Shown here piece after piece: positions 25,172-32,725 of a stretch of 64,000 nt of DNA; within the stretch, counting starts at the first letter, position 1; each line of letters starts with the position of its first letter. The DNA comes from Streptomyces albidoflavus (lineage in GTDB: Bacteria; Actinomycetota; Actinomycetes; Streptomycetales; Streptomycetaceae), in NCBI RefSeq assembly GCF_000719955.1, contig NZ_JOII01000007.1:247939-311938 (forward strand), in the 5' to 3' direction. The translations under genes were made by a program, and so were the position numbers. The notes under the pieces were generated by a model that saw nothing but the letters and a program-made list of their open reading frames with translations, made no database searches and was not told where the DNA came from.

Positions 25172-25776
25172 CCACCAGCACCGCCCCCACCGAGCCCGGA
25201 ACGCCGGAGAACCTCACCGCCCGCCGCGTCACCGACGTCCTCCAGCCCCGCAACGTCCTCCTCGCCGGGATGCTCGGCATCGGCCTCGCGGCGGCCGGCG
25301 GACACTGGTCCGGGCTCCTCTGGGGGTTCCTCGGGGCACTCTGCGCCGGCCTCATACCCGCCGGCTACATCGAATGGCAGCGCGGGCGCGGCGCCTGGGG
25401 CGACCGCCACGTGGTCGACCGCACCAAGCGCGCCCCGATCTTCTTCGTCATCCTCGGCTCCATCGGCGCCGGTTCCCTGGTCATGGTGGCCGGGAACGCC
25501 CCCCGCGACATCCTCGTCACCATGCTGGCCCTCTGGGCCATGACCATCGTCCTGCTCGCCGTCAACACCGTCTGGAAGATCTCCGTCGACGCCGCCGTCG
25601 CCTCGGCCGTGGTGGCCCAGCTGGCCGTGGTGCACCATCCGGCATGGCTCGCCGCCTACGCGCTGGCGGGTGCGGTGTGCTGGTCGCGGGTGGCGCTGGG
25701 GTACCACACGGTGGGGCAGGTGTGCGCGGGGACGGCGGCGGGGGCTGCCACGGCGATGGGGTTCCTGGCGGGGTGA
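25168..25776 (+). CDS. PAP2-superfamily membrane protein with altered active site
   Basis: A 202-residue protein with about five helices and the remnants of the PAP2 phosphatase signature: KISVDAAVA (residues 137-145) where motif 2 normally has a catalytic His, and SRVALGYHTVGQV (173-185) as motif 3 with S173, R174 and H180. Motif 2 carries Asp141 at the expected His position and motif 3 carries Gln184 instead of the usual Asp, so phosphatase activity is doubtful or altered. Translation is coupled to the preceding gene. It may act on, or bind, a lipid phosphate as the last member of the operon. Confidence 0.75.
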   Translation: MTTSTAPTEPGTPENLTARRVTDVLQPRNVLLAGMLGIGLAAAGGHWSGLLWGFLGALCAGLIPAGYIEWQRGRGAWGDRHVVDRTKRAPIFFVILGSIGAGSLVMVAGNAPRDILVTMLALWAMTIVLLAVNTVWKISVDAAVASAVVAQLAVVHHPAWLAAYALAGAVCWSRVALGYHTVGQVCAGTAAGAATAMGFLAG

Positions 25777-25913
25777 GGTGGGGCGCCCTCGGACCAGGTG
25801 CTCGGTCCGGGCGTCCGGCGCTAATCGTCACCCCGACACGAAGTAAGCCGAAAACCGCCGCCCCCGTGCCCTGGCTCTGCCATCCTGAAGGCTGATCGAG
25901 AGGGGCCGCAGCG

Positions 25914-26447
25914 ATGCAGTGGAAGACCCACGGGGAACGTCCGATCTACGAGAACAAGTGGGTGAACCTCTGGCTCACCGACGTGGAGACCCCGGACGGG
26001 CACCGGTGGGAACACCACGTCGTCAAGATGCGGCACCTGGCGGTGGCCGTGGTGGTGAACAAGCGCCGCGAGGTCCTGATGATGTGGCGGCACCGCTTCA
26101 TCACCGACGCCTGGGCCTGGGAGTTGCCGATGGGCCTGATCGAGGAGGGGGAGACGCCCGCCGAGGCCGCCGCCCGCGAGGTGCTGGAGGAGACCGGCTG
26201 GCAGGTAGGCCCGGTCAAGCCGCTCGTCTACGCCGAACCGGCCAACGGCATCACCGACTCGAAGCACCACGTCTTCCTCGCCGAGGGTGCGACGTACGCC
26301 GGGCCGCCCACGGAGAAGAACGAGTCGGACCGCATCGAGTGGATTCCGCTCGCGGACGTGCGGGCGATGATCGACCGCCGCGAGGTGGTCAGCAGCGGGG
26401 CCCTCGTCGGACTGATGTACGTCCTCATGGACGAGGCGACGCGCTGA
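25914..26447 (+). CDS. Nudix hydrolase
   Basis: A 177-residue enzyme. The Nudix box is complete: GLIEEGETPAEAAAREVLEE followed by TGW (starting near residue 74), with the REVLEE glutamates for Mg binding. The LPMGLIEEGE context and overall length resemble ADP-ribose/ADP-sugar pyrophosphatases. It cleaves nucleoside diphosphates linked to another moiety; the substrate is not determined by the sequence alone. Its 3' end overlaps the convergent XRE regulator by 23 nt. Confidence 0.9.
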   Translation: MQWKTHGERPIYENKWVNLWLTDVETPDGHRWEHHVVKMRHLAVAVVVNKRREVLMMWRHRFITDAWAWELPMGLIEEGETPAEAAAREVLEETGWQVGPVKPLVYAEPANGITDSKHHVFLAEGATYAGPPTEKNESDRIEWIPLADVRAMIDRREVVSSGALVGLMYVLMDEATR

Positions 26448-27768
26448 GCCCACCGGGCAGCGTCTCGCGCAGCCGCGCCTCGAAGTCGAGGACCACCGGT
26501 TCGCGGCGGTGTGGCGCCAGTTCGCCGTAGAACTCGCGCAGGTGGTCCGCGACGCGCCGGGAGGCGGTGGCGGCCGCCGGGGTCAGCGCCTCCGTCGCCG
26601 TGTGGCACGCCTCGTCCAGCTTGCCCCGCTGGAGCTGGGTGCGGGCGAGCCAGAAGGCGTGGAACGCGCGGCCCCGGTGGTTGCTGTGCTGCTCACGACC
26701 GAGGGCGTCGGTGATGAGAGGCTCGGCGAGTTCCGCGTCGCCGAGCCTGCCGTGTGCGATACCGGTGTCGACGGCGAGTTTCGTCTCGTCGAAGTACGCC
26801 ACCCAGGCCGGGTCGGGATCGCCCGTGCCGATCCGGCCGAAGGACGTGTGCGCCTCCGCGAGGGAGCGGTGGGTCGCCGCCCGGTCTCCGAGGGCCGCAT
26901 GGGCGAACGCCTCCCGCGTGGCGAGCATGGCCAGAACCTTGGGCGTCGTTCCTTCCGCGTACCGGACCTGGTCCCGGGCCGCCGAAACCAGAGCGAGGGC
27001 GTCTCCCGGCCGTTCCTGGTACGTGGCCTTCAGGCTCATGCAGGCGAGGACGTTGGCCATGAACAGCCGGTCGTCCGCAGCCTTGGCGAGTCCGAGGGCC
27101 TCGGTGAAGTAGGCACGGGCCTGGTGGTACTGGCGGGCGTCGAAGTACGTCCACCCCGTGAGCCTGGCCAGCTCCGCAGCGATGCCGTACAGGCCGTCCC
27201 GCACCGGAACGTACGGCTGCTCCCTGAGAAGCCCCAGCACGTAACGGAGTTGGCCGACGACGGCGGGCCGTAAGGTCTCGCCACCGTGCTCGTCGTCCCG
27301 GCGCCAGTAGTCGGTGATGGAGGAGTGCAGCGCTTCCAGTGTGGCCGCACCGGGGCGGTGGTCGGCCGCCAGGGCGAGGACACTGTCGATGTCCGTTCCG
27401 GGAAGGCCGGCCGCGACCGGCTCCCCGGACAGACCCGGGGCACCGGGCCGTTGCGCCGGAACGTCCAGGCACGGTGGCGTCTCCCAGGCGCGCCGGGCGA
27501 GGCCGAGCATGTGCCCAGGAATGCGCAAGCCGTCGGCGATCTGCTCGACAACATCCATGTGCACCAACTGCCGTCGTCCCGCCATTACTTCACCGACGCG
27601 GCTCGGGGTGAGATCGCACCGCCGCGCGATCATCGACGGGTAGACGCCCGCCCGGGCCTTCACGAGCCGGAAGACCGCGCCGAAATCCCGGCGTCGGCAC
27701 GCGTCGATCATTGCCGGGTCCGTCAGCAGACCGGCCGGAAGTTCCGGTGAGTGAGGCAGCTCGGACAT
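26425..27768 (-). CDS. XRE regulator with TPR-like C-terminal region, contains a TTA codon
   Basis: A 447-residue regulator. An HTH domain lies at about residues 30-90 (MIARRCDLTPSRVGEVMAG, then VVEQIADGLRIPGHMLGLAR). The rest is a helical repeat region typical of TPR-bearing Streptomyces regulators (YHQARAYFTEALGLAKAA and similar). Residue 166 is Leu encoded by TTA (27271-27273), the rare codon read by the bldA tRNA, so translation may depend on developmental stage. The ATG at 27768 has GGAG 7 nt upstream. It is divergent from the small-protein/radical SAM operon and is its probable regulator. Confidence 0.88.
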   Translation of the reverse strand: MSELPHSPELPAGLLTDPAMIDACRRRDFGAVFRLVKARAGVYPSMIARRCDLTPSRVGEVMAGRRQLVHMDVVEQIADGLRIPGHMLGLARRAWETPPCLDVPAQRPGAPGLSGEPVAAGLPGTDIDSVLALAADHRPGAATLEALHSSITDYWRRDDEHGGETLRPAVVGQLRYVLGLLREQPYVPVRDGLYGIAAELARLTGWTYFDARQYHQARAYFTEALGLAKAADDRLFMANVLACMSLKATYQERPGDALALVSAARDQVRYAEGTTPKVLAMLATREAFAHAALGDRAATHRSLAEAHTSFGRIGTGDPDPAWVAYFDETKLAVDTGIAHGRLGDAELAEPLITDALGREQHSNHRGRAFHAFWLARTQLQRGKLDEACHTATEALTPAAATASRRVADHLREFYGELAPHRREPVVLDFEARLRETLPGGLSASPRP

Positions 27769-27888
27769 CGGCACGCTCCGATACGGGACCACGGATCGCT
27801 GCGAAAGGTGAACGGACAGTGATGTTATCCACGTTGGGTAACCCGTTGGACCTTTTCCGCTCTGCCTGCTGCCCGAAATCCTCGAGTC
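27769..27888. promoter_or_regulatory. Divergent promoter region between XRE regulator and radical SAM operon
   Basis: This 120-nt gap must hold both promoters. It contains TTATCC-ACGTT-GGGTAA (27826-27842), an imperfect inverted repeat, and the odd-centred GGGTAACCC (27837-27845), either of which could be the XRE operator. TTGGAC at 27846-27851 is a possible -35 for the rightward operon. Confidence 0.4.
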
Positions 27889-28089
27889 ATGGCGAACGGA
27901 CAGAACGAGGACGAGGTACGGATGACGCTGCGGATCTCGCGCGACTCCGGCCGCACGTGGGGCCCCACGACGAGGGTGCGCGTGAGCCGGGCGAGGCCGG
28001 CGTCGGTGAGCCGTGAGCGGTACCCGCCGTGCCAGTGCCAGGGCTGCCGCGCCCGACAGCCGCAAGCCGCTCACGGCCCGGTGACGTGA
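27889..28089 (+). CDS. Small basic protein of the radical SAM operon
   Basis: A 66-residue protein beginning MANGQNEDEVRMTLRISRDS, with the recognisable RISRDSGRTWGPTTRV and a Cys cluster PPCQCQGC. Its stop overlaps the next start as TGATG, supporting real, coupled translation. There is no clear ribosome site at the ATG; an internal ATG at 27922 is the alternative. Similar short proteins occur beside Streptomyces XRE regulators, but I know no function. Confidence 0.6.
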   Translation: MANGQNEDEVRMTLRISRDSGRTWGPTTRVRVSRARPASVSRERYPPCQCQGCRARQPQAAHGPVT

Positions 28090-28412
28090 TGCGCTGCGCA
28101 CACCGGCGCCGGGTACCGGTCGAGGTGTTGACCGCCCTCTGGTCCGCCTGCTGGTTCGAGAGGGCCGTGCGGTGCCAGTTGCCGCCGCACAGCACCGGTA
28201 AGCACCTCGGCCTGCTGGCCGAGACCGAACCGTACGCGGCCCTGTGGCTCCGCTGGGACGAGGGCGGCACTGCGGAGGCCGTCACGCTGCCCGACTGCCC
28301 GGTGCCGCCCCTCGACACCGACGCCGACGCCTGCTGCCTGTACTCCGGGCACCCCGAGCGGCACACCTGGGACGTACCCGCGTACAGCGAGGAGATCTCG
28401 TGCACCAGTTGA
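28089..28412 (+). CDS. Small Cys/His-rich protein of the radical SAM operon
   Basis: A 107-residue protein with many Cys and His residues in the pattern RCQLPPHSTGKHLGLL, LPDCPVPP and DACCLYSGH, suggesting metal binding. The ATG at 28089 overlaps the preceding stop (TGATG), and the 3' end overlaps the radical SAM gene by 13 nt, so it sits in a tightly coupled operon. I do not recognise a named family. A role as a small partner or carrier for the maturation enzyme is possible but unproven. Confidence 0.65.
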   Translation: MRCAHRRRVPVEVLTALWSACWFERAVRCQLPPHSTGKHLGLLAETEPYAALWLRWDEGGTAEAVTLPDCPVPPLDTDADACCLYSGHPERHTWDVPAYSEEISCTS

Positions 28413-29518
28413 TCGTGAGCCCTTACAACGGCACCTTCCTCGTCGCCCGCCCGGGCATCCGGGCCGGCATGAGACTGCCCCGCGCGAAGTACGGCGAACT
28501 CGCCGCCCTCGCCGACAGCGGCCGTCCCGTGCCCAGGTGGCTCGTGGAGGGCGCACGGAAAGCATGGGACCTCGACCTCACCGCCACACCGTTCCGGAAC
28601 GCCGTCCTCGTACGCCCACAGACGCCCCTCGGCTACGGACGGGCCACCTGGGAGATCAACAAGGGCTGCAACTTCAACTGCGAGCACTGCTACCTCGCGG
28701 AGAGGAAGTTCGAGGGCCTGCCCTGGGACGGGAAGGCGCGGTTGTTGCGCCTTCTGCGCGACGCGGGAGTGCTCTGGCTCCAGTTCACCGGCGGCGAGCC
28801 GCTGATCGACCGTGACTTCGTGGATGCCTACGTCCTCGCGTACGACTCCGGCATGCTCATCGAGATCCTGACCAACGGCTCCCGGCTGCACCACCCCGAG
28901 ATCATCGCCATGTTCAGGAACCGGCCGCCGCACAAAGTGACGGTGTCCCTCTACGGCGCCACGCCCGACAGCTTCGACTCCCTGACGCGCAGGAAGGGAG
29001 CCTTCCGGCTCGTGGAGAAAGGGCTCGACGCCGCTCGGGAAGCACGCATCCCTCTCGAGCTCGCGTTGATCATCACCCGGCACAACGCCCACGAGGTCCA
29101 CGCCATGCGCGCCTTCGCCGACCGTTACGGTGCCCGTCGCACCGAGTACGGCACCATCTCTCCCACGTACACGGGCGGCCCCGAACCGCTGGCCGCGCAA
29201 GCACCAGAATTCCTGGACAAGACGAGTGTCTTCCAGGACTGTCCCGCCGGTCACACCTTCTTCCACGTCGACCCGCACGGCCAGGCCACCATGTGCAAGG
29301 TCGGCCGCGAAAACCCCGTCGACCTGGTCACCGAGGGCCTGGACGGGCTCCGCCGTCTCCCCCGCATCGCCGATGCCCAGATGCTTCGCACCGGTGGCTG
29401 CGGCGGCTGTCTGCTCTCCGGCACCTGCCGGGTCTGCCGACCGCTCGCCAAGGCGTACCAGGAGGCGAAGGCACCACTCAACACCTATTGCCGACACGGA
29501 AAGGAAGACCGTCGATGA
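28400..29518 (+). CDS. Radical SAM/SPASM peptide-maturase-like enzyme
   Basis: A 372-residue enzyme. The radical SAM cluster motif CX3CX2C is C90, C94, C97 (NKGCNFNCEHCYLAE), with GGEP at 131-134. The C-terminal SPASM-like region has seven cysteines: C281, C299, then CX2CX5CX2C at 334-346, and C364, enough for two auxiliary Fe-S clusters. The first about 75 residues (LIVSPYNGTFLVARPG) may be a peptide-recognition segment. SPASM enzymes commonly modify ribosomal peptides. GAGGAGATCTC precedes the GTG. Its stop overlaps the start of a 45-residue peptide gene, the likely substrate. Confidence 0.93.
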   Translation: MHQLIVSPYNGTFLVARPGIRAGMRLPRAKYGELAALADSGRPVPRWLVEGARKAWDLDLTATPFRNAVLVRPQTPLGYGRATWEINKGCNFNCEHCYLAERKFEGLPWDGKARLLRLLRDAGVLWLQFTGGEPLIDRDFVDAYVLAYDSGMLIEILTNGSRLHHPEIIAMFRNRPPHKVTVSLYGATPDSFDSLTRRKGAFRLVEKGLDAAREARIPLELALIITRHNAHEVHAMRAFADRYGARRTEYGTISPTYTGGPEPLAAQAPEFLDKTSVFQDCPAGHTFFHVDPHGQATMCKVGRENPVDLVTEGLDGLRRLPRIADAQMLRTGGCGGCLLSGTCRVCRPLAKAYQEAKAPLNTYCRHGKEDRR

Positions 29519-29652
29519 CCGCTGTCATGGTGGAGATCACGAGCCCGCCGACTGCCCTGCGGGAGCCGGAGGAAGTCGTACTCCTCGACGACCTGGAGAC
29601 GCTGACCGAGGGGGCCGTCCCGGGCTGCAACGACGACAACCCTTACCGGTAG
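29515..29652 (+). CDS. Candidate RiPP precursor peptide
   Basis: A 45-residue acidic peptide translated through an ATGA overlap with the radical SAM gene. It has an acidic, Leu/Asp-rich leader-like part (EEVVLLDDLETLTEGA, residues 19-34) and a short C-terminal segment GCNDDNPYR (37-45). That segment carries the only Cys (C38), a run of Asn/Asp and a single Tyr, and is the natural core candidate. I do not recognise a named RiPP class. A Cys thioether, or a crosslink at Asn/Tyr, are conceivable products of the enzyme. Confidence 0.75.
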   Translation: MTAVMVEITSPPTALREPEEVVLLDDLETLTEGAVPGCNDDNPYR

Positions 29653-29741
29653 TCGTTCAGACAGGTGAGAGCGTCGGGGCTCGTCGGCATGTGCACGGCG
29701 GGCCCCGGCCGACGCACCGGCGAACCGAGGAAAGGCGCCGC

Positions 29742-30548
29742 ATGCCCACTGCCCGTTTCTCTGTCGACCAGCTTCCGTCCGCCGTACGGGCTGCGGTCGA
29801 GGAGCACACCGGACCGCTGCTCCACGCCGAAGAGGTGGCCGAGGGGTTCAACAGCGAAATCGCCGTACGCCTCACGTCGGCCTCCGGCACCTGGCACGTC
29901 AAGGGCCTGCGCACCGACCACCCCCGCGTCTGGACCCAGGCCCGCGAGGCAGCGGTCGCCCCCTTCCTCACGGGGCTGGCTCCCACACTGCGCTGGCATG
30001 TCGTGAGCCACGGCTGGGACCTCCTCGGCTTCGAAGCCCTGACCGGCCACCACCACGCCGACTACGCACCCGGCTCCCCGGATCTGCCGAAGGTCGTCGC
30101 CCTGCTGAACCGGCTCGGCGGAACGCCCCGCCCCGGCATTTCACTCCGCCAGGCGGAGCAACGCCTGAAGGAGTACGCCGGAGACCCGGCCGACCTGGCC
30201 TTCTTCTCCGGCGACCATCTTCTGCACACCGATCTGAACAACACCAACGTCCTCGTCGCCGAGGAAGCCCGTCTCGTGGACTGGGCCTGGGCCACGCGGG
30301 GGGCCGCCTGGCTCGACGCCGCCTACTGGGTCATCTGGCTCATCGCCTCCGGCCACAGCCCCGCCTCGGCGGAAAGCTGGGCGGCCCGGACTCTGGCCTG
30401 GGCCGCGGCCCCCGCCCCAGGAATCACCGCCTTCGCCGCCGCCGGCCATCGCCTGTGGACCGAGATCAGCACAAACGACCCCGATCCGTGGACGACCAGA
30501 CTGGCAACGGCGGCAAGGGGCTGGGACGAGTACCGGGCGAGGGCCTGA
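29742..30548 (+). CDS. Aminoglycoside-phosphotransferase-fold protein
   Basis: A 268-residue protein of the APH/choline-kinase fold. The catalytic loop is HTDLNNTN (H162, D164, N169), and a metal-binding Asp follows at D180 in ARLVDWAWA. GAGGAAAGGCGCCGC precedes the ATG. It lies 89 nt after the peptide gene in the same direction. In this setting it may phosphorylate the modified peptide, confer self-resistance, or act on an unrelated small molecule; the sequence alone cannot decide. Confidence 0.85.
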   Translation: MPTARFSVDQLPSAVRAAVEEHTGPLLHAEEVAEGFNSEIAVRLTSASGTWHVKGLRTDHPRVWTQAREAAVAPFLTGLAPTLRWHVVSHGWDLLGFEALTGHHHADYAPGSPDLPKVVALLNRLGGTPRPGISLRQAEQRLKEYAGDPADLAFFSGDHLLHTDLNNTNVLVAEEARLVDWAWATRGAAWLDAAYWVIWLIASGHSPASAESWAARTLAWAAAPAPGITAFAAAGHRLWTEISTNDPDPWTTRLATAARGWDEYRARA

Positions 30549-30564
30549 GCGCGGAGCCCGGCGC

Positions 30565-32148
30565 CTAGTTCGCAGAGGCGGGCGTGCGGCGCCGCAGCAC
30601 CCACCCCGAAGCCACCGCCCCCGCCACGCACAGGCAGGCCGTGACCCAGGCGGCGGCGTGGACGCCGTTGAGGAAAGCCTGGCCGGCCGCCTCCGTGACG
30701 GGGCCGTGGAGGGATTCGGGGAGGCGGGGGCCTACCGGGGCCACGCCCATGGCGACCGCGTCCTTGGCCTCGGCGAGGCCGTCGGCGACCGGGGCCGGGA
30801 CGCCGGCGGAGGCCAGTTCGGGGCCGAAGGTCGCGGAGACCCGGCTGCTGATCAGGGAGATGAGGACGGAGGTGCCCAGCGCGCCGCCGACCTGGAGGGC
30901 GGTGGACTGGAGGCCGCCCGCGACCCCCGCGTCCCGCACGGGCGCGTTGCCCACGATGGCGTCCGAGGAGGCGGCCATGACCATGCCGATGCCGAGGCCG
31001 AGCGCCACGAAGGGCGGCCAGAGCACGGCGTAGGCGGTGTCCAGGCCCCAGCCGAGGATGCCGAGGGAGGCGCCGGCCTGGAGGAGCATGCCGAGCGGCA
31101 TCGTCAGGCGGGCGCCGAAGCGGCCGGTGAGGGCGGCGCCGAGCGGGGCGGCGACGACCGAGGCGAGGCTGAGCGGGAGGGTGCGTACGCCGGACTCGAC
31201 GGGGCTGTAGCCGCGCACGTTCTGCAGGTACAGCATGACGAAGAAGATCACGCCGAGCAGGACGAAGAAGTTGACGGCGGTGATGACGGTGCCGACGGTC
31301 AGCGCCGGGTTGCGGAAGAGGCGCATCGGCAGCAGCGGGTGGGCGACCCGGTTCTCGTAGAGGCCGAAGGCGACCAGGACCGCGAGGCCGGCGAGCAGGG
31401 TCAGCACGGTGGCCGGCGAGGCCCAGCCCCACGTCTCGCCCTTGACGACGGCGAAGACGACGAGCAGCAGCCCGAGGGCGAGCAGCACCACCCCGGGGAT
31501 GTCGAACCGCGTCCCGCGCCCCTCCTCGCCCTTGGCCTGCGGCAGCACCCAGGCGCTGAAGGCGAGGGCGAGGACGCCCACGGGGGCGTTGATGAAGAAG
31601 ACGGACTCCCAGTTGACGTGCTCGACCAGCAGGCCGCCGACGATCGGACCCAGCGCCGTCGACACCGAGGAGACCATCGCCCAGATGCCCACCGCCATGC
31701 CGAACTTCTTCGGCGGGAAGACCGCGCGCAGCAGCCCGAGCGTGTTCGGCATCAGCAGCGCGCCGAAGAAGCCCTGGACGGCGCGGAAGGCGATGACGCC
31801 CTCGATCGACCCGGCCAGCCCGATGGCGACCGAGGCGAGGGTGAAGCCGGCGACGCCGATCAGGTAGTACGTACGGCGGCCGAAGCGGTCGCCGAGTTTG
31901 CCGCCGAGGATGAGGGCGGCGGCGAGCGCCAGCAGGTAGGAGTTGGTGACCCACTGGAGGTCGGCGGTGCCGGCGTTCAGGTCGCGGCCGATCTCCGGGT
32001 TGGCCATGGAGACGACCGAGCCGTCCAGGGCCACCATGAAGAGCCCGAAGGCGACGGCTATGAGGGTCAGCCAGGGGTTGCCGCGCCGGGTGGACGACGG
32101 GGGTGCGGGTGCCGGTTCGGGCGGGGCTTCGGGGGTCCGGGTGGACAT
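30565..32148 (-). CDS. MFS drug exporter, DHA2 (EmrB/QacA) family
   Basis: A 527-residue permease with fourteen predicted helices. It shows DHA2 motifs: VALDGSVVSMANPEIGRDL in helix 1, LGGKLGDRFGRR (motif A) and GLLRAVFPPKKFGMAVG. These are proton-coupled multidrug or natural-product exporters. CGAGGAACACCC precedes the ATG. It follows the MarR gene after 61 nt on the same strand, so MarR probably controls it. The linking gap contains a run of ten G. Confidence 0.93.
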   Translation of the reverse strand: MSTRTPEAPPEPAPAPPSSTRRGNPWLTLIAVAFGLFMVALDGSVVSMANPEIGRDLNAGTADLQWVTNSYLLALAAALILGGKLGDRFGRRTYYLIGVAGFTLASVAIGLAGSIEGVIAFRAVQGFFGALLMPNTLGLLRAVFPPKKFGMAVGIWAMVSSVSTALGPIVGGLLVEHVNWESVFFINAPVGVLALAFSAWVLPQAKGEEGRGTRFDIPGVVLLALGLLLVVFAVVKGETWGWASPATVLTLLAGLAVLVAFGLYENRVAHPLLPMRLFRNPALTVGTVITAVNFFVLLGVIFFVMLYLQNVRGYSPVESGVRTLPLSLASVVAAPLGAALTGRFGARLTMPLGMLLQAGASLGILGWGLDTAYAVLWPPFVALGLGIGMVMAASSDAIVGNAPVRDAGVAGGLQSTALQVGGALGTSVLISLISSRVSATFGPELASAGVPAPVADGLAEAKDAVAMGVAPVGPRLPESLHGPVTEAAGQAFLNGVHAAAWVTACLCVAGAVASGWVLRRRTPASAN

Positions 32149-32161
32149 GGGTGTTCCTCGC

Positions 32162-32171
32162 GGGGGGGGGG
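32162..32171. repeat. Homopolymer run of ten G
   Basis: Ten consecutive G (ten C on the coding strand) lie 13 nt upstream of the DHA2 exporter start, between it and marR. Confidence 0.9.
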
Positions 32172-32209
32172 AGAGAGACGGATGGCCGTACAGGGCCGGT
32201 GGCGCGGGG

Positions 32210-32692
32210 TCAGGAGGCGGACGACGGGTGGAGTCCGCGCTCCAGCAGGCGCAGGGCTCCGACGGCGGCGCCGAGTGCGCCCCGCTCGCCGTCGCTGAGG
32301 CCGGCCAGGGCCTGCTCGACGTACCCGCCGATCAACTCGTCGACGGCGTGGGTGCGTTCGGCTGCGGTCGGGGTGAGGTGGAGGTGGGTGACGCGCTTGT
32401 CGTCCGGGTCCCGGCGGCGCTCGACCAGCCCCGCGGCCACCATCTGGGTCACCGTCGCGCTGAGGTTGTTGGGCTTGACCAGCAGCACCTCGGCCGCCTC
32501 CCGGACGGTGACGCCCTCCCGGTCCCGGATCAGCCGCATCAGGGCGATCTGGCCCTCGGCGGGCTTGGGGTGCGGGAAGTCGGCGTCCACGCGGCGGTCC
32601 AGGGCGCGGTGGAGGGCGGGGAGGACGAGGGCGAGGTCCTGGGCCAGCCGGCCGGCCGCGCCCTCGTCCGGTGTCTGCGCTGTCGTCTCCAC
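32210..32692 (-). CDS. MarR-family repressor
   Basis: A 160-residue winged-helix regulator: LRADRE-type signature IALMRLIRDREGVTVREAAE, recognition region VKPNNLSATVTQMVAAGLV and wing RRRDPDDKRVTHLHLT. It precedes the DHA2 exporter on the same strand. A near-perfect inverted repeat lies 13 nt before its start, so autoregulation and control of the exporter are likely. MarR proteins typically release DNA on binding phenolic or drug-like ligands. Confidence 0.93.
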   Translation of the reverse strand: METTAQTPDEGAAGRLAQDLALVLPALHRALDRRVDADFPHPKPAEGQIALMRLIRDREGVTVREAAEVLLVKPNNLSATVTQMVAAGLVERRRDPDDKRVTHLHLTPTAAERTHAVDELIGGYVEQALAGLSDGERGALGAAVGALRLLERGLHPSSAS

Positions 32693-32705
32693 GAGGAGGA
32701 GAATA

Positions 32706-32721
32706 GGTATGGCGTCATACC
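32706..32721. promoter_or_regulatory. Candidate MarR operator
   Basis: GGTATG-GCGT-CATACC, a 16-bp site whose six-base arms match exactly, ends 13 nt upstream of the marR ATG (minus strand) and overlaps the expected promoter. It lies between marR and the stop of the DUF6069-like gene. Confidence 0.65.
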
Positions 32722-32725
32722 CATG

